NCBI RefSeq assembly: GCF_014648435.1
Contig: NZ_BMRC01000032.1
Coordinates: 1 to 64,000, forward strand
Direction: 5' to 3'
Origin: Nonomuraea spiralis
Lineage (GTDB): Bacteria; Actinomycetota; Actinomycetes; Streptosporangiales; Streptosporangiaceae
DNA length: 64,000 nt
In this document: positions 34,528 through 43,290 of the stretch, piece by piece
Layout: every line of letters begins with the position of its first letter
Numbering within the stretch: position 1 is the stretch's first letter
Notes under the pieces: model-generated
What the model saw: only the letters and a program-made list of their open reading frames with translations
What the model was told of the DNA's origin: nothing
The model's database searches: none
Program-made: the position numbers and the translations under genes

Positions 34528-35553
34528 GTGGGCCGACCGACGATCGCCGACATCGCCGAACGGGTCGGGGTGTCCAAGGGCGCGGTGTCGTTCGCACTCA
34601 ACGGCCGTCCCGGCGTCAGCGAGGCGACCAGGGCCCGCATCCTCCAGGCCGCCAAGGAGATGAACTGGCGGCCGCACAGCGCGGCCAGGGCGCTCGGCGG
34701 CTCCAGGGCGGAGGCGGTGGGCCTGGTGATCGCCAGACCGGCCAGCACGCTGGGCGTGGAGCCGTTCTTCGCCCAGCTCCTGTCGGGGCTCCAGGCCCGC
34801 CTGTCGGCCCAGTCGGTGGCCATGCACCTGCTGGTGGTCGAGGACGTCGAGGCCGAGATCGAGGTCTACCGCGAGTGGGCCTCGGCCCATCGGGTCGACG
34901 GGTTCATCATGGTCGACCCGCAGGTCCGCGACCCGCGCATCGACGCGCTCCAGGAGCTGGAGGTGCCGGCCGTGGTGCTCGGCGGGCCGGGCCGGCACGG
35001 CTCGCTGTCGAGTGTGTGGGCCGACGACCGGGAGGCGATGTTGTCGGTGGTCGACTACCTGGCCGCGCTCGGCCACCGGCGTGTGGCGCACGTGGCCGGG
35101 CTGCCGCGCTTCCGGCACACGCAGCGGCGGATGCGGGCGCTGCGCGACTCCGTGCGCAGGCTGGGGCTGGTCGAGGCGGTGTCGGTGCCGACCGACTTCA
35201 GCGACGCCGAGGGCGCCGCCGCGACCAGGGCGCTGCTGTCGCGCGGGCGGCGGCCCACCGCGATCGTCTACGACAGCGACGTGATGGCGCTGGCCGGGCT
35301 GGGGGTGGCCGGGGAGATGGGGGTGCGCGTGCCGGACGAGCTGTCCATCGTGGCCTTCGACGACTCGGTGCTGACCCGGGTCACGCATCCGGCGATCACG
35401 TCGTTGTCGCGGGACACGTTCGCGCTGGGCGGGCAGGTGGCCGAGGTGCTGCTGGAGCTGATCGCCGACCCGGGGCGGCCGCGCGACCTGAAGACCGCCA
35501 CGCCGCGCCTGGTCGTCCGCGAGAGCACCGCGCCGCCGTCCCGCGACGCCTGA
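34528..35553 (+). CDS. LacI-family repressor of the N-glycan locus
   Basis: 341 residues from GTG 34528 behind GAGGAG. The N-terminal helix-turn-helix TIADIAERVGVSKGAVSFAL and the hinge RPHSAARALGGSR are standard LacI, and the effector domain spans residues 62-330 with the late segment VPDELSIVAFDDSVLTRVTHP. It is divergent from the importer operon and directly upstream of the GH5-GH85 operon, both of which carry the same palindrome. The inducer is likely a mannose-containing oligosaccharide. In LacI proteins the central CCG/CGG of the operator is met by the hinge helices, as seen in the CTAAACCG half. Confidence 0.92.
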   Translation: MGRPTIADIAERVGVSKGAVSFALNGRPGVSEATRARILQAAKEMNWRPHSAARALGGSRAEAVGLVIARPASTLGVEPFFAQLLSGLQARLSAQSVAMHLLVVEDVEAEIEVYREWASAHRVDGFIMVDPQVRDPRIDALQELEVPAVVLGGPGRHGSLSSVWADDREAMLSVVDYLAALGHRRVAHVAGLPRFRHTQRRMRALRDSVRRLGLVEAVSVPTDFSDAEGAAATRALLSRGRRPTAIVYDSDVMALAGLGVAGEMGVRVPDELSIVAFDDSVLTRVTHPAITSLSRDTFALGGQVAEVLLELIADPGRPRDLKTATPRLVVRESTAPPSRDA

Positions 35554-35608
35554 CCGCGTCCCGGGCGGGCCGCGGCGCCCTCCTTGGAGCGGTGTCTTGG
35601 CAAGCTGA

Positions 35609-35622
35609 CTAAACCGATTTAG
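35609..35622. promoter_or_regulatory. LacI-type operator before the GH5-GH85 operon
   Basis: CTAAACCGATTTAG: CTAAA and TTTAG arms around CCGA, near-perfect dyad, 37 bases before the GH5 start. With 34448-34461 it defines the probable binding site of the LacI protein encoded between. Confidence 0.75.
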
Positions 35623-35658
35623 GGTGCGGGGAGATCGAATCGACTCCTCGGAGGACGT

Positions 35659-36894
35659 GTGCCCTTCCCCTTGCGTTTCGGCGCCAACTACGTGCCCGCG
35701 GAGGGCTGGTTCTACAGCTGGCTCGATTTCTCGGCCGACGCGGCCCGCCGCGACCTGGCGGACCTGGCCGGGATCGGCCTCGACCACATCCGGATATTTC
35801 CGGTTTGGCCGTGGATTCAGCCCAACCGCGCGCTCATCCGGCAGCGTGGCGTCGACGACGTGCTCGCCCTCATCGACATCGCCGCGGAGTTCGGCCTGGA
35901 CGTCTGCGTCGACCTGCTCCAAGGCCACCTGTCCAGCTTCGACTTCCTGCCCTCCTGGGTGCTCACCTGGCACCGGCGCAGCCTGTTCACCGACCGCGAC
36001 GTCCGCGACGGCCTGGCCGCGTACGTCGACCGTCTCGCCCGCGAGGTCGCCACCCGCGACAACGTGTTCGCCGTGACGCTGGGCAACGAGGTCGACAACC
36101 TCTTCCCGGCCAACGGGACCACCCCGGACGCGTCCTCGGCGTGGGCCGCCGAGCTGGTCGAGGTGGCCCGTGCCGCCGCCCCCCGCCTGCTCGTCCTGCA
36201 CTCCCTCTACGACGCCGCCTGGTACGACCCCGGCCACCCCTTCCACCCGGCCGACACCGTCGGCCTCGGCGACCTGACCACCGTGCACTCGTGGGTGTTC
36301 AACGGCGTGTCCGCCCTCGACGGCCCGCTCGGCCCGGCGACCGTCTCCCACGCCGACTACCTGGTCGAGCTGGCCGCCGCCACCAGCGCCGACCCGGCCC
36401 GCCCGGTGTGGCTCCAGGAGGTCGGCGCACCCGCCCCGGACGTGCCGGCCGCCGACGCGCCCGCGTTCGTCCGCGGCATGCTCGACCTGGTCACCGCCAA
36501 CCCGGCGCTGTACGGCGTCACGTGGTGGTGCTCGCACGACCTCGACCGCTCGCTGGCCGACTTCCCCGAACGCGAGTACGACCTCGGCCTGTTCACCGTC
36601 GACCACCGGATCAAGCCGGCCACTCGGGAGCTGGCCGCCGTGATCGCCGAGCACCGCCGTACCGGCGGGGCCCGGCAGGGGGACGGCCCCGGACGCAGGC
36701 CCGCGCTCGTCTGCGAGGCCGACCTCGCGGCCGAGCCCGGACGGCGCGGCGAGGTCGCGCCGGGCAGCCCCTTCCACGCCGAGTGGGTACGGCTGCGCCG
36801 GTCCGGGCCCGTGGCCATCGTCACCAAGGCCCGCAGCGCGGACACCGCGCATCTCGAAGCTCGGGGGATCGACACCGTCCTGACCCAGGCATGA
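35659..36894 (+). CDS. GH5-like glycosidase, probable beta-mannosidase
   Basis: 411 residues from GTG 35659 behind GGAGG. A (beta/alpha)8 cellulase-superfamily barrel with acid/base Glu144 in VTLGNEVDN and nucleophile Glu254 in WLQEVGAPA, both in clan GH-A positions (Asn-Glu near strand 4, Glu near strand 7). No signal peptide, so it works in the cytoplasm. Bifidobacterial N-glycan loci contain a cytoplasmic GH5 (subfamily 18) that splits Man-beta-1,4-GlcNAc, the last step after alpha-mannosidases, and this protein has the same context. The enzyme family is clear; the exact linkage is inferred from the neighbours. Confidence 0.8.
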   Translation: MPFPLRFGANYVPAEGWFYSWLDFSADAARRDLADLAGIGLDHIRIFPVWPWIQPNRALIRQRGVDDVLALIDIAAEFGLDVCVDLLQGHLSSFDFLPSWVLTWHRRSLFTDRDVRDGLAAYVDRLAREVATRDNVFAVTLGNEVDNLFPANGTTPDASSAWAAELVEVARAAAPRLLVLHSLYDAAWYDPGHPFHPADTVGLGDLTTVHSWVFNGVSALDGPLGPATVSHADYLVELAAATSADPARPVWLQEVGAPAPDVPAADAPAFVRGMLDLVTANPALYGVTWWCSHDLDRSLADFPEREYDLGLFTVDHRIKPATRELAAVIAEHRRTGGARQGDGPGRRPALVCEADLAAEPGRRGEVAPGSPFHAEWVRLRRSGPVAIVTKARSADTAHLEARGIDTVLTQA

Positions 36895-36908
36895 GACAAG
36901 GAGCTCAG

Positions 36909-39311
36909 ATGCCACGCAGGCTGTTATCCACCTTGTGCGCGGCGGCCTCATTGGCCGCGGCGCTGGTCGCGGGCCCGGCACAGGCCGCCGCGGCGCCGGG
37001 CGGCCAGCCGTACGCCTCCTACTGGTACCCGGACACCATCCTGTCCTGGGACCCGGCCACCGACCCCGACGCCCGGTTCAACCGCTCCCGGGTGCCGCTG
37101 CGGCCCCGGATCCAGGACCCGGCGCTGAAGGCCAACACGAACGCCCGCGCCGGCGAGGGCCGCATCGCCTCGCTGGTGTCGTTCGGCCCGACCTCGAACA
37201 ACCCGTCGCAGGGCTCGTCCGACCCGAACTACTACGCCTTCGGCTATTGGCAGTACGTCGACACGCTGGTCTTCTGGGGCGGCTCGGCGGGCGAGGGCCT
37301 GATCCTGGCCCCCAACCCCACGGTGATCGACGCCGCCCACCGCAACGGCGTCAAGGTGTACGGGACGGTCTTCTTCCCGCCCACCGCCTACGGCGGCCAG
37401 ATCCAGTGGGTGCGCGACTTCGTCCGGAAGTCCGGCTCCTCGTACGTGGTGGCCGACAAGCTCGTCCAGGTGGCCCAGCACTACGGTTTCGACGGCTGGT
37501 TCGTCAACCAGGAGACCGCGGGCGGCGACGCGGCCCTGGCCACCGAGCTGCGGTCGCTGATGAAGTACGCGAGGGCCAAGGGCCCGGTCGAGTTCATGTG
37601 GTACGACGCCATGACCGAGAGCGGCTCGGTCTCCTGGCAGAACGCCCTGACCACGGCCAACGACGCCTTCCTGGCCGACCCGGCCAAGGTGTCCGACTCG
37701 ATGTTCCTGAACTTCGGCTGGTCGGCGGGCGGCCTGGTCTCCTCCCGCGACCGGGCCAGGTCGCTCGGCCGCAGTGGGTACGAGCTGTACTCGGGCATCG
37801 ACACCGAGGCGAACGGCTACGGGACGGGCGTGTCGTGGGACGCGCTGTTCCCCGCCGGGCAACCGCACGTCACCTCGCTCGGCCTCTACCGCCCGGAATG
37901 GACGTGGAAGTCCTCCTCCGGCCGGGACGACTTCCGCGCCAAGGACGCCCGTTACTGGGTCGGCGCCAACGGCGACCCGTCGAACACCTCGACGTCGTCC
38001 TCGTGGAAGGGCCTGGCCACGTACGTCGCGGAGTCCAGCGCGATCACCGCGAAGCCCTTCGTGACCGGGTTCAACGCGGGACAGGGCGACTTCTACAACG
38101 AGGGCGGCGTACGGGTCGGCACCGGCGGCTGGAACAACCTCTCGCTCCAGGACGTGCCGCCCACCTACCAGTGGCTGGTCTCGTCCGCCGGGACCAGGCT
38201 CACGCCCTCGATCGACTTCGGCGACGCGTACGAGGGCGGGTCGTCGCTGCGCCTGCGGGGCCGCCTGGACTCCGTCAACACCGTGCGGCTCTACCAGACG
38301 AAGTTGCCGGTGGCCGCCGACACCAAGCTGTCGGTCGTGTTCAAGGCCCCGGCGGCGGGCGCGACGAACCTGCGGGCGGCCGTCGCCTTCACCGACGCGC
38401 CCACCACGTTCACCACGTTCGACCTGGGCTCGGCCGCGGGCGCCGGGTGGGAGCGCCGGACGCTCGACCTGTCCGCGCACGCCGGGAAGACGATCGCCCA
38501 GCTCGGTCTCCAGACCACCGGCGACAAGGACGCCTACGACATCCGCGTCGGCCAGCTCGCCGTGTACGACGGCGCGGTGGACGTGCCGCCCGCGCCCACC
38601 GGCGTGACCGTGCTCGGCTCGACTGACGTGTCGGCCGCCCGCAAGTCGCTGCGCCTGTCCTGGACGGGCTCCGGACAGGTGCACCACTACGCCGTCTACC
38701 GCCGCAACCCCGACGGGACGCGTACGTACCTGGGCGGCACGCCCAACGACTCCTACTTCGTCCCGCAGCTCGACCGGGTGGGCGCCGAGACCTCGACCAC
38801 GATCGACGTCGAGGCGGTCTCCCCCGAGCACGGCCGCTCCCCCGCCGCCTCCACCACGGTCACCTGGGGCGGCGGCGGCCCCGGCGAGAGCAACCTGGCG
38901 CTCGGCCGGCCCGCCACCGCCTCCGGCCAGTGCAACGCGGACGAGGGCCCGGCCAAGGCCGTCAACGGCACCGTGAACGGCGGCAACACCGACAAATGGT
39001 GCGCCCTGACCAGCACGAAGTGGCTGGAGGTGGACCTCGGCTCGGCGAAACAGCTCACCCGGTTCGTGGTCAAGCACGCCCAGGCCGGCGGCGAGCAGGC
39101 GAGCTGGAACACCCGTGACTTCACCGTCCAGGTCCGCTCGTCCGCCTCGGACCCGTGGACGACGGCGGTCACGGTCACCGGCAACACCGCCGGGACCAGT
39201 ACGCACCCGGTCACCGCGACCACCCGGTACGTGCGGTTGAACATCACCAGGCCCACGCAGGACTCCGACCCCGCGGCCCGGATCTACGAGTTCGAGGTCT
39301 GGGGCTCCTGA
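36909..39311 (+). CDS. Secreted GH85 endo-beta-N-acetylglucosaminidase
   Basis: 800 residues from ATG 36909 (AAGGAG five bases upstream). Signal peptide 1-27 (SLAAALVAGPAQAAAA). GH85 domain about 35-560: VDTLVFWGGSAGEGLILAPN, VKVYGTVFFPP and the catalytic FDGWFVNQET with Asn200 and acid Glu202, the N-x-E pair of GH85, where the substrate acetamide is the nucleophile. A fibronectin-type domain (about 560-660) and a C-terminal F5/8-type discoidin (CBM32-like) domain (about 660-800) follow. It cuts between the two GlcNAc residues of N-glycans on glycoproteins and frees the sugar chain. Codon 6 is TTA (36924-36926). Confidence 0.93.
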   Translation: MPRRLLSTLCAAASLAAALVAGPAQAAAAPGGQPYASYWYPDTILSWDPATDPDARFNRSRVPLRPRIQDPALKANTNARAGEGRIASLVSFGPTSNNPSQGSSDPNYYAFGYWQYVDTLVFWGGSAGEGLILAPNPTVIDAAHRNGVKVYGTVFFPPTAYGGQIQWVRDFVRKSGSSYVVADKLVQVAQHYGFDGWFVNQETAGGDAALATELRSLMKYARAKGPVEFMWYDAMTESGSVSWQNALTTANDAFLADPAKVSDSMFLNFGWSAGGLVSSRDRARSLGRSGYELYSGIDTEANGYGTGVSWDALFPAGQPHVTSLGLYRPEWTWKSSSGRDDFRAKDARYWVGANGDPSNTSTSSSWKGLATYVAESSAITAKPFVTGFNAGQGDFYNEGGVRVGTGGWNNLSLQDVPPTYQWLVSSAGTRLTPSIDFGDAYEGGSSLRLRGRLDSVNTVRLYQTKLPVAADTKLSVVFKAPAAGATNLRAAVAFTDAPTTFTTFDLGSAAGAGWERRTLDLSAHAGKTIAQLGLQTTGDKDAYDIRVGQLAVYDGAVDVPPAPTGVTVLGSTDVSAARKSLRLSWTGSGQVHHYAVYRRNPDGTRTYLGGTPNDSYFVPQLDRVGAETSTTIDVEAVSPEHGRSPAASTTVTWGGGGPGESNLALGRPATASGQCNADEGPAKAVNGTVNGGNTDKWCALTSTKWLEVDLGSAKQLTRFVVKHAQAGGEQASWNTRDFTVQVRSSASDPWTTAVTVTGNTAGTSTHPVTATTRYVRLNITRPTQDSDPAARIYEFEVWGS

Positions 39312-39319
39312 CCGGAGCC

Positions 39320-39353
39320 GAGGTGCCGGCCCGCCTGCCCGGGCCGGCACCTC
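39320..39353. terminator. Bidirectional hairpin between GH85 and peptide transporter
   Basis: GAGGTGCCGGCCCG (39320-39333) and CGGGCCGGCACCTC (39340-39353), a perfect 14-bp stem with a 6-base loop, nine bases after the GH85 stop and running into the stop codon of the convergent ATPase gene. It can end transcripts from both sides. Confidence 0.8.
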
Positions 39354-41343
39354 AATCCGCCGTCCGCAGCGGGAAGTGGCAGGCCACCTGGTGCGCGCCG
39401 CCCGCCAGCGGCGGTTCGGTCTCGCAGATCTCCTGGGCGAGCGGGCAGCGTGTCCTGAAGCGGCAGCCCGTGGGCGGGTTCTGCGCGCTGGGCAGCTCGC
39501 CCTTGATGGCCACGCTCGTACGCGGGGCCACGCCGGGCTCGGCGGACGGCACGGCCTCGATCAGCGCCTGCGTGTACGGGTGCCGGGCGGCCCTGACGAC
39601 GTCGCGGGCGGGCCCGACCTCGACGAGCTTGCCCAGGTACATGACGCCGATCCGGTCGGACATGTAGTCCACGACGGACAGGTCGTGGCTGATGAACACG
39701 TACGACAGGCCCAGCTCGCGCTGGAGGTCCCGCATCAGGTTGAGCACCTGGGCCTGGATCGAGACGTCGAGCGCGCTGACCGGCTCGTCGCAGACGATCA
39801 GCCGCGGCTCCAGGGCCAGCGACCTGGCCAGCCCGATGCGCTGGAGCTGGCCGCCGGAGAACTCGTGCGGGTACCGGTCGAGCACCCGTCGGGGCAGTCC
39901 CACCTGGTCCAGCAGGGTGCCGATGCGGGAACGGCGGGCGGCCCGGTCGCCGGCCTGCTGGATCTCCAGGGGTTCGGCCAGGATGGAGTCGACGCGCATG
40001 CGGGGGTTCATGGCCGCGTAGCTGTCCTGGAACATGAGCTGGACCCGCCGGTGCATGCGGCGGCGGGCACGCCGGTCGAGCGTGGCGATGTCGGCGCCGT
40101 CCACCACGATCTGCCCGGCGGTCGGCTCCTCCAGTCCGACGATCAGCCGGCCCACTGTCGACTTGCCGCAGCCCGACTCGCCCACGAGCCCGAAGGTCTC
40201 GCCGGGGAGCACGTCGAAGCCGACCCCGGCGACGGCGCTCACCTGCGGGGCCTTGCGGCCCAGGGAGCCCGCGCCGTCGTAGTTCTTGACCAGGTCGCGC
40301 ACGGACAGGATCGGCGTGGCCCCCGCCTGCGGCCCGGACCGGTCCGCGACCGGCGCGGCGGCCTCGGCCCGCGCCCGGGGCTGGAGCACCGGGTGCAGGC
40401 AGGCGTGCTGGTGCTCGCCGGCCGACAGGGTGACGTCGGTCGTACGGCACTCCTCGGTGGCGAAGCGGCAGCGGGGGGCGAACCGGCATCCGGTCATCGG
40501 CCGGGACAGGTCCGGCGGCAGGCCGGGGATGCTGTAGAGCGCGCCGCCGCCGTGGTCTGCCGCGCCGGGCAGCGACTCCATCAGGGCCTCGGTGTAGCGG
40601 TGGCGCGGCTGCCGGAACAGCTCGGCGGTGGTGGTGGCCTCCACGACGCGGCCGGCGTACATGACGGCGACCCGGTCGGCGCGGCTGGCGATCACGCCCA
40701 GGTCGTGGGTGACCAGGATGACCGCCATCCGGAACTCCTCGCGCAGGTCGTCGATGAGTTCGAGGATCTGGCGCTGGGTGGTGACGTCGAGCGCGGTGGT
40801 CGGCTCGTCGGCGATGAGCAGCCGGGGCGAGCAGACCAGGGCCATGGCGATGACGACCCGCTGGCGCATGCCGCCGGAGAGCTGGTGCGGGTAGGAGTCG
40901 GCGATCTTGTCGGGACGCGGCATCCCCACCCGCCGCAGGATCTCGATCGCCCGCTCGCGCGCCTCCGCCTTGCCGACGCCCTGGTGGATCCGGAGCGGCT
41001 CGGCGACCTGGGCGCCGATGCGCATCGTGGGGTTGAGCGAGGTGAGCGGGTCCTGGAACACCATGCCCATCTCGACGCCGCGGATCCTGCGCATCTCGGC
41101 GGGCGGCAGGGACAGCAGGTCGCGGTCCTCGAACAGGATCTCGCCGCCGACGACGGAGCCGCCGGACGGCAGCAGGCCCATGATCGACAGGGCGGTCATG
41201 GTCTTGCCGCTGCCCGACTCGCCCACGATGCCGAGCGTCTCGCCCTGCCGTACCTCCAGGTTGACGTGGTCGAGGGCGTGCACGACGCCGTGGCGCAGCG
41301 GGATGTCGGTGCTGACGTCGCGCAGGCGCAGCAAAGGGCTCAT
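39352..41343 (-). CDS. Fused peptide ABC ATPase (DppD-DppF type)
   Basis: 663 residues made of two complete ABC domains. The first (about 1-320) has GESGSGKTM, FQDPLTSLNPTM, LSGGMRQRVV and LLIADEPTTALDVT plus the cysteine cluster CRFAPRCRFATEEC. The second (about 340-663) has GESGCGKST, FQDSYAAMNPRM, FSGGQLQRIG, LIVCDEPVSALDVS and a second cluster CRFRTRCPLAQEIC. The fusion of D- and F-type subunits in one chain is common in actinomycetes. It ends the operon binding protein, DppB, DppC, ATPase that is read from 45102 down. Confidence 0.94.
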   Translation of the reverse strand: MSPLLRLRDVSTDIPLRHGVVHALDHVNLEVRQGETLGIVGESGSGKTMTALSIMGLLPSGGSVVGGEILFEDRDLLSLPPAEMRRIRGVEMGMVFQDPLTSLNPTMRIGAQVAEPLRIHQGVGKAEARERAIEILRRVGMPRPDKIADSYPHQLSGGMRQRVVIAMALVCSPRLLIADEPTTALDVTTQRQILELIDDLREEFRMAVILVTHDLGVIASRADRVAVMYAGRVVEATTTAELFRQPRHRYTEALMESLPGAADHGGGALYSIPGLPPDLSRPMTGCRFAPRCRFATEECRTTDVTLSAGEHQHACLHPVLQPRARAEAAAPVADRSGPQAGATPILSVRDLVKNYDGAGSLGRKAPQVSAVAGVGFDVLPGETFGLVGESGCGKSTVGRLIVGLEEPTAGQIVVDGADIATLDRRARRRMHRRVQLMFQDSYAAMNPRMRVDSILAEPLEIQQAGDRAARRSRIGTLLDQVGLPRRVLDRYPHEFSGGQLQRIGLARSLALEPRLIVCDEPVSALDVSIQAQVLNLMRDLQRELGLSYVFISHDLSVVDYMSDRIGVMYLGKLVEVGPARDVVRAARHPYTQALIEAVPSAEPGVAPRTSVAIKGELPSAQNPPTGCRFRTRCPLAQEICETEPPLAGGAHQVACHFPLRTAD

Positions 41344-41355
41344 GTTCCGTTCCTC

Positions 41356-42264
41356 CTAGCGCCGCCGGAGGCGGACCTCGAAGACGTCCCTCAGCCCGTC
41401 GCCGATGAAGTTGAAGGCGAGGACGATGAGGATGATGGCGATCCCGGGCGGGTACAGCAGCCACCAGTAGCCGCTGTAGGTGTTGGCGAGGCCGTCGGAG
41501 AGCATCCCGCCCCAGTTCGCCGCGGGTGGCGGCACGCCGAGGCCGAGGAAGGACAGGTACGCGACGTACAGGATGGCGTCGGCGACCTGGAACGTGGCGT
41601 TGACGATCACGGTCCCGATGGCGTTGGGGATGATGTGCCGCCGTACGGCCCTGCCGCCGGTGCCGCCCATGGAGCGCATGGCGTGGACGTACTCGCGCGA
41701 GCGCAGGGTCAGGGCCTCGCCGCGGACCAGCCGGGCCGGGCCCAGCCAGGCGAACGCGCCGATGATGAGGATGAGCATCGGCACGGTCGGCGTGACGATG
41801 GTCGCCATCAGCATGAACAGGAACAACGACGGGATCGACATCATCGCGTCGACGACGCGCATCATGGCCGCGTCCACCCAGCCGCTGGTGAAGCCGGCGA
41901 TGGCGCCCCAGATCGTGCCCACGATCGTGGCGAGCACGCCGGCGGCCAGTCCGACCACGATGGACGTCTGCCCGCCGAGCAGGAGGCGGCCGAGCTGGTC
42001 GTAGCCGACGCCGTCGGTGCCCAGCGGGTGCCCGGGAGTGCCGGGGGCCAGGTAGACCGAGGCGAGGTCGGTGTGCACCTGGTCGGTCCGGTAGAACAGC
42101 GGGCCGAGGAAGCACAGACCGCCCAGCACCACGAAGATGACCAGGCCGACCAGGGCGAGGCGGTTCTCGGCGAAGACCGTCAGCGCCTGGCGCCACTGGC
42201 CGCGTACGGGCGCCTCGTCGGCGGGGACCGGCGTGCCGGCCGCCTCGGCGTTGGCGGCGGTCAT
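41356..42264 (-). CDS. Peptide ABC permease, DppC type
   Basis: 302 residues from ATG 42264, overlapping the DppB-type stop (ATGA). It has an N-terminal soluble part of about 28 residues, the helix LALVGLVIFVVLGGLCFLGP, the loop HPLGTDGVGYDQLGRLLLGG that marks OppC/DppC proteins, and the EAA loop YVHAMRSMGGTGGRAVRRHI. It forms the channel with the DppB-type protein. Confidence 0.92.
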   Translation of the reverse strand: MTAANAEAAGTPVPADEAPVRGQWRQALTVFAENRLALVGLVIFVVLGGLCFLGPLFYRTDQVHTDLASVYLAPGTPGHPLGTDGVGYDQLGRLLLGGQTSIVVGLAAGVLATIVGTIWGAIAGFTSGWVDAAMMRVVDAMMSIPSLFLFMLMATIVTPTVPMLILIIGAFAWLGPARLVRGEALTLRSREYVHAMRSMGGTGGRAVRRHIIPNAIGTVIVNATFQVADAILYVAYLSFLGLGVPPPAANWGGMLSDGLANTYSGYWWLLYPPGIAIILIVLAFNFIGDGLRDVFEVRLRRR

Positions 42265-43223
42265 GAGCGGGCCGCCGTCCTGAGCCGTACGCGGGGGTCC
42301 ACGGCGGCGTACAGCAGGTCGGCGAGCAGGGCGCCGAGCACGGTCGCGACCGCGATGATCAGGGTGACGCCGAACAGGATCGGGAAGTCCCGCTTCAGCG
42401 CCGCCTGCCAGAAGAGCTGGCCCATGCCGGGGTAGTTGAACAGGGCCTCGACGACCAGGGCGCCGCTGAACAGCGCGGGCAGGTACATCCCGAGCAGGGT
42501 GATGACCGGGAACAGGCCGTTGCGCAGCGTGTGCCGGGCGACGACGCGCGCCTCCGACAACCCCTTGCTGCGGGCGGTGCGCACGTAGTTCTCGTTGAGG
42601 TTGTCGACCATCGAGGAGCGTACGTACCGCGAGTAGACGGCGACGGTCACGATGGCGAGCGTGATGGTGGGCAGGACGAGCCCGGCCGGGTCGGCGAGCA
42701 CCTCGCCCAGGGTGAACCCCTGTGAGGCCTCGGGCGGCAGGACCGGCCAGACCTGCGAGAAGAGAATGATCATCATGAGACCCATGAAGAAGATCGGCGT
42801 GGCGTAGGCCAGCAGCGACAGGGTGGTGATCGTGTAGTCGGGCCACCTGTTGCGCCGCATCGCCTGGACGACGCCGAGCGGGATGGCGACGACGACGGCC
42901 AGCATCGTCGAGAACAACGACAACACCATGGTCTTGGGCAGCCGCTGGCCGATGGCCTCGGCGACCGACTGGTTGAGCTGGAAGGAGTAGCCGAGGTCGC
43001 CGCGCAGGAGGCGGCCGATGTACATGGCGTACTGCTGGATCCAGGGCCGGTCGTAGCCCATCTCGTGGTCGAACGCCGCGAGCTGCGCCAGCGTCGCGTC
43101 CTTGCCGAGGGTGGCCCGCGCCGCGCCGCCCGGCAGGAGATGCAGGATGACGAAGGTGATCATCGTGACCAGCACGACGATGATCAGGGCCTGGCCCAAG
43201 CGGGTGATCAGATACCGGGCCAC
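42261..43223 (-). CDS. Peptide ABC permease, DppB type
   Basis: 320 residues from GTG 43223. Six membrane helices beginning LITRLGQALIIVVLVTMITF; the loop after helix 1 carries the usual DppB segment (LAAFDHEMGYDRPWIQQYAM). The EAA loop is YVRTARSKGLSEARVVARHT. It lies 67 bases after the binding-protein gene, the largest gap inside this operon. Confidence 0.92.
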   Translation of the reverse strand: MARYLITRLGQALIIVVLVTMITFVILHLLPGGAARATLGKDATLAQLAAFDHEMGYDRPWIQQYAMYIGRLLRGDLGYSFQLNQSVAEAIGQRLPKTMVLSLFSTMLAVVVAIPLGVVQAMRRNRWPDYTITTLSLLAYATPIFFMGLMMIILFSQVWPVLPPEASQGFTLGEVLADPAGLVLPTITLAIVTVAVYSRYVRSSMVDNLNENYVRTARSKGLSEARVVARHTLRNGLFPVITLLGMYLPALFSGALVVEALFNYPGMGQLFWQAALKRDFPILFGVTLIIAVATVLGALLADLLYAAVDPRVRLRTAARS

Positions 43224-43290
43224 GCGGGGCCCCTCCTTGTTCCGGGGATTCCGGCGGCCCCCGCACGGGCCGCCGGAGTCGGGGACGGTC

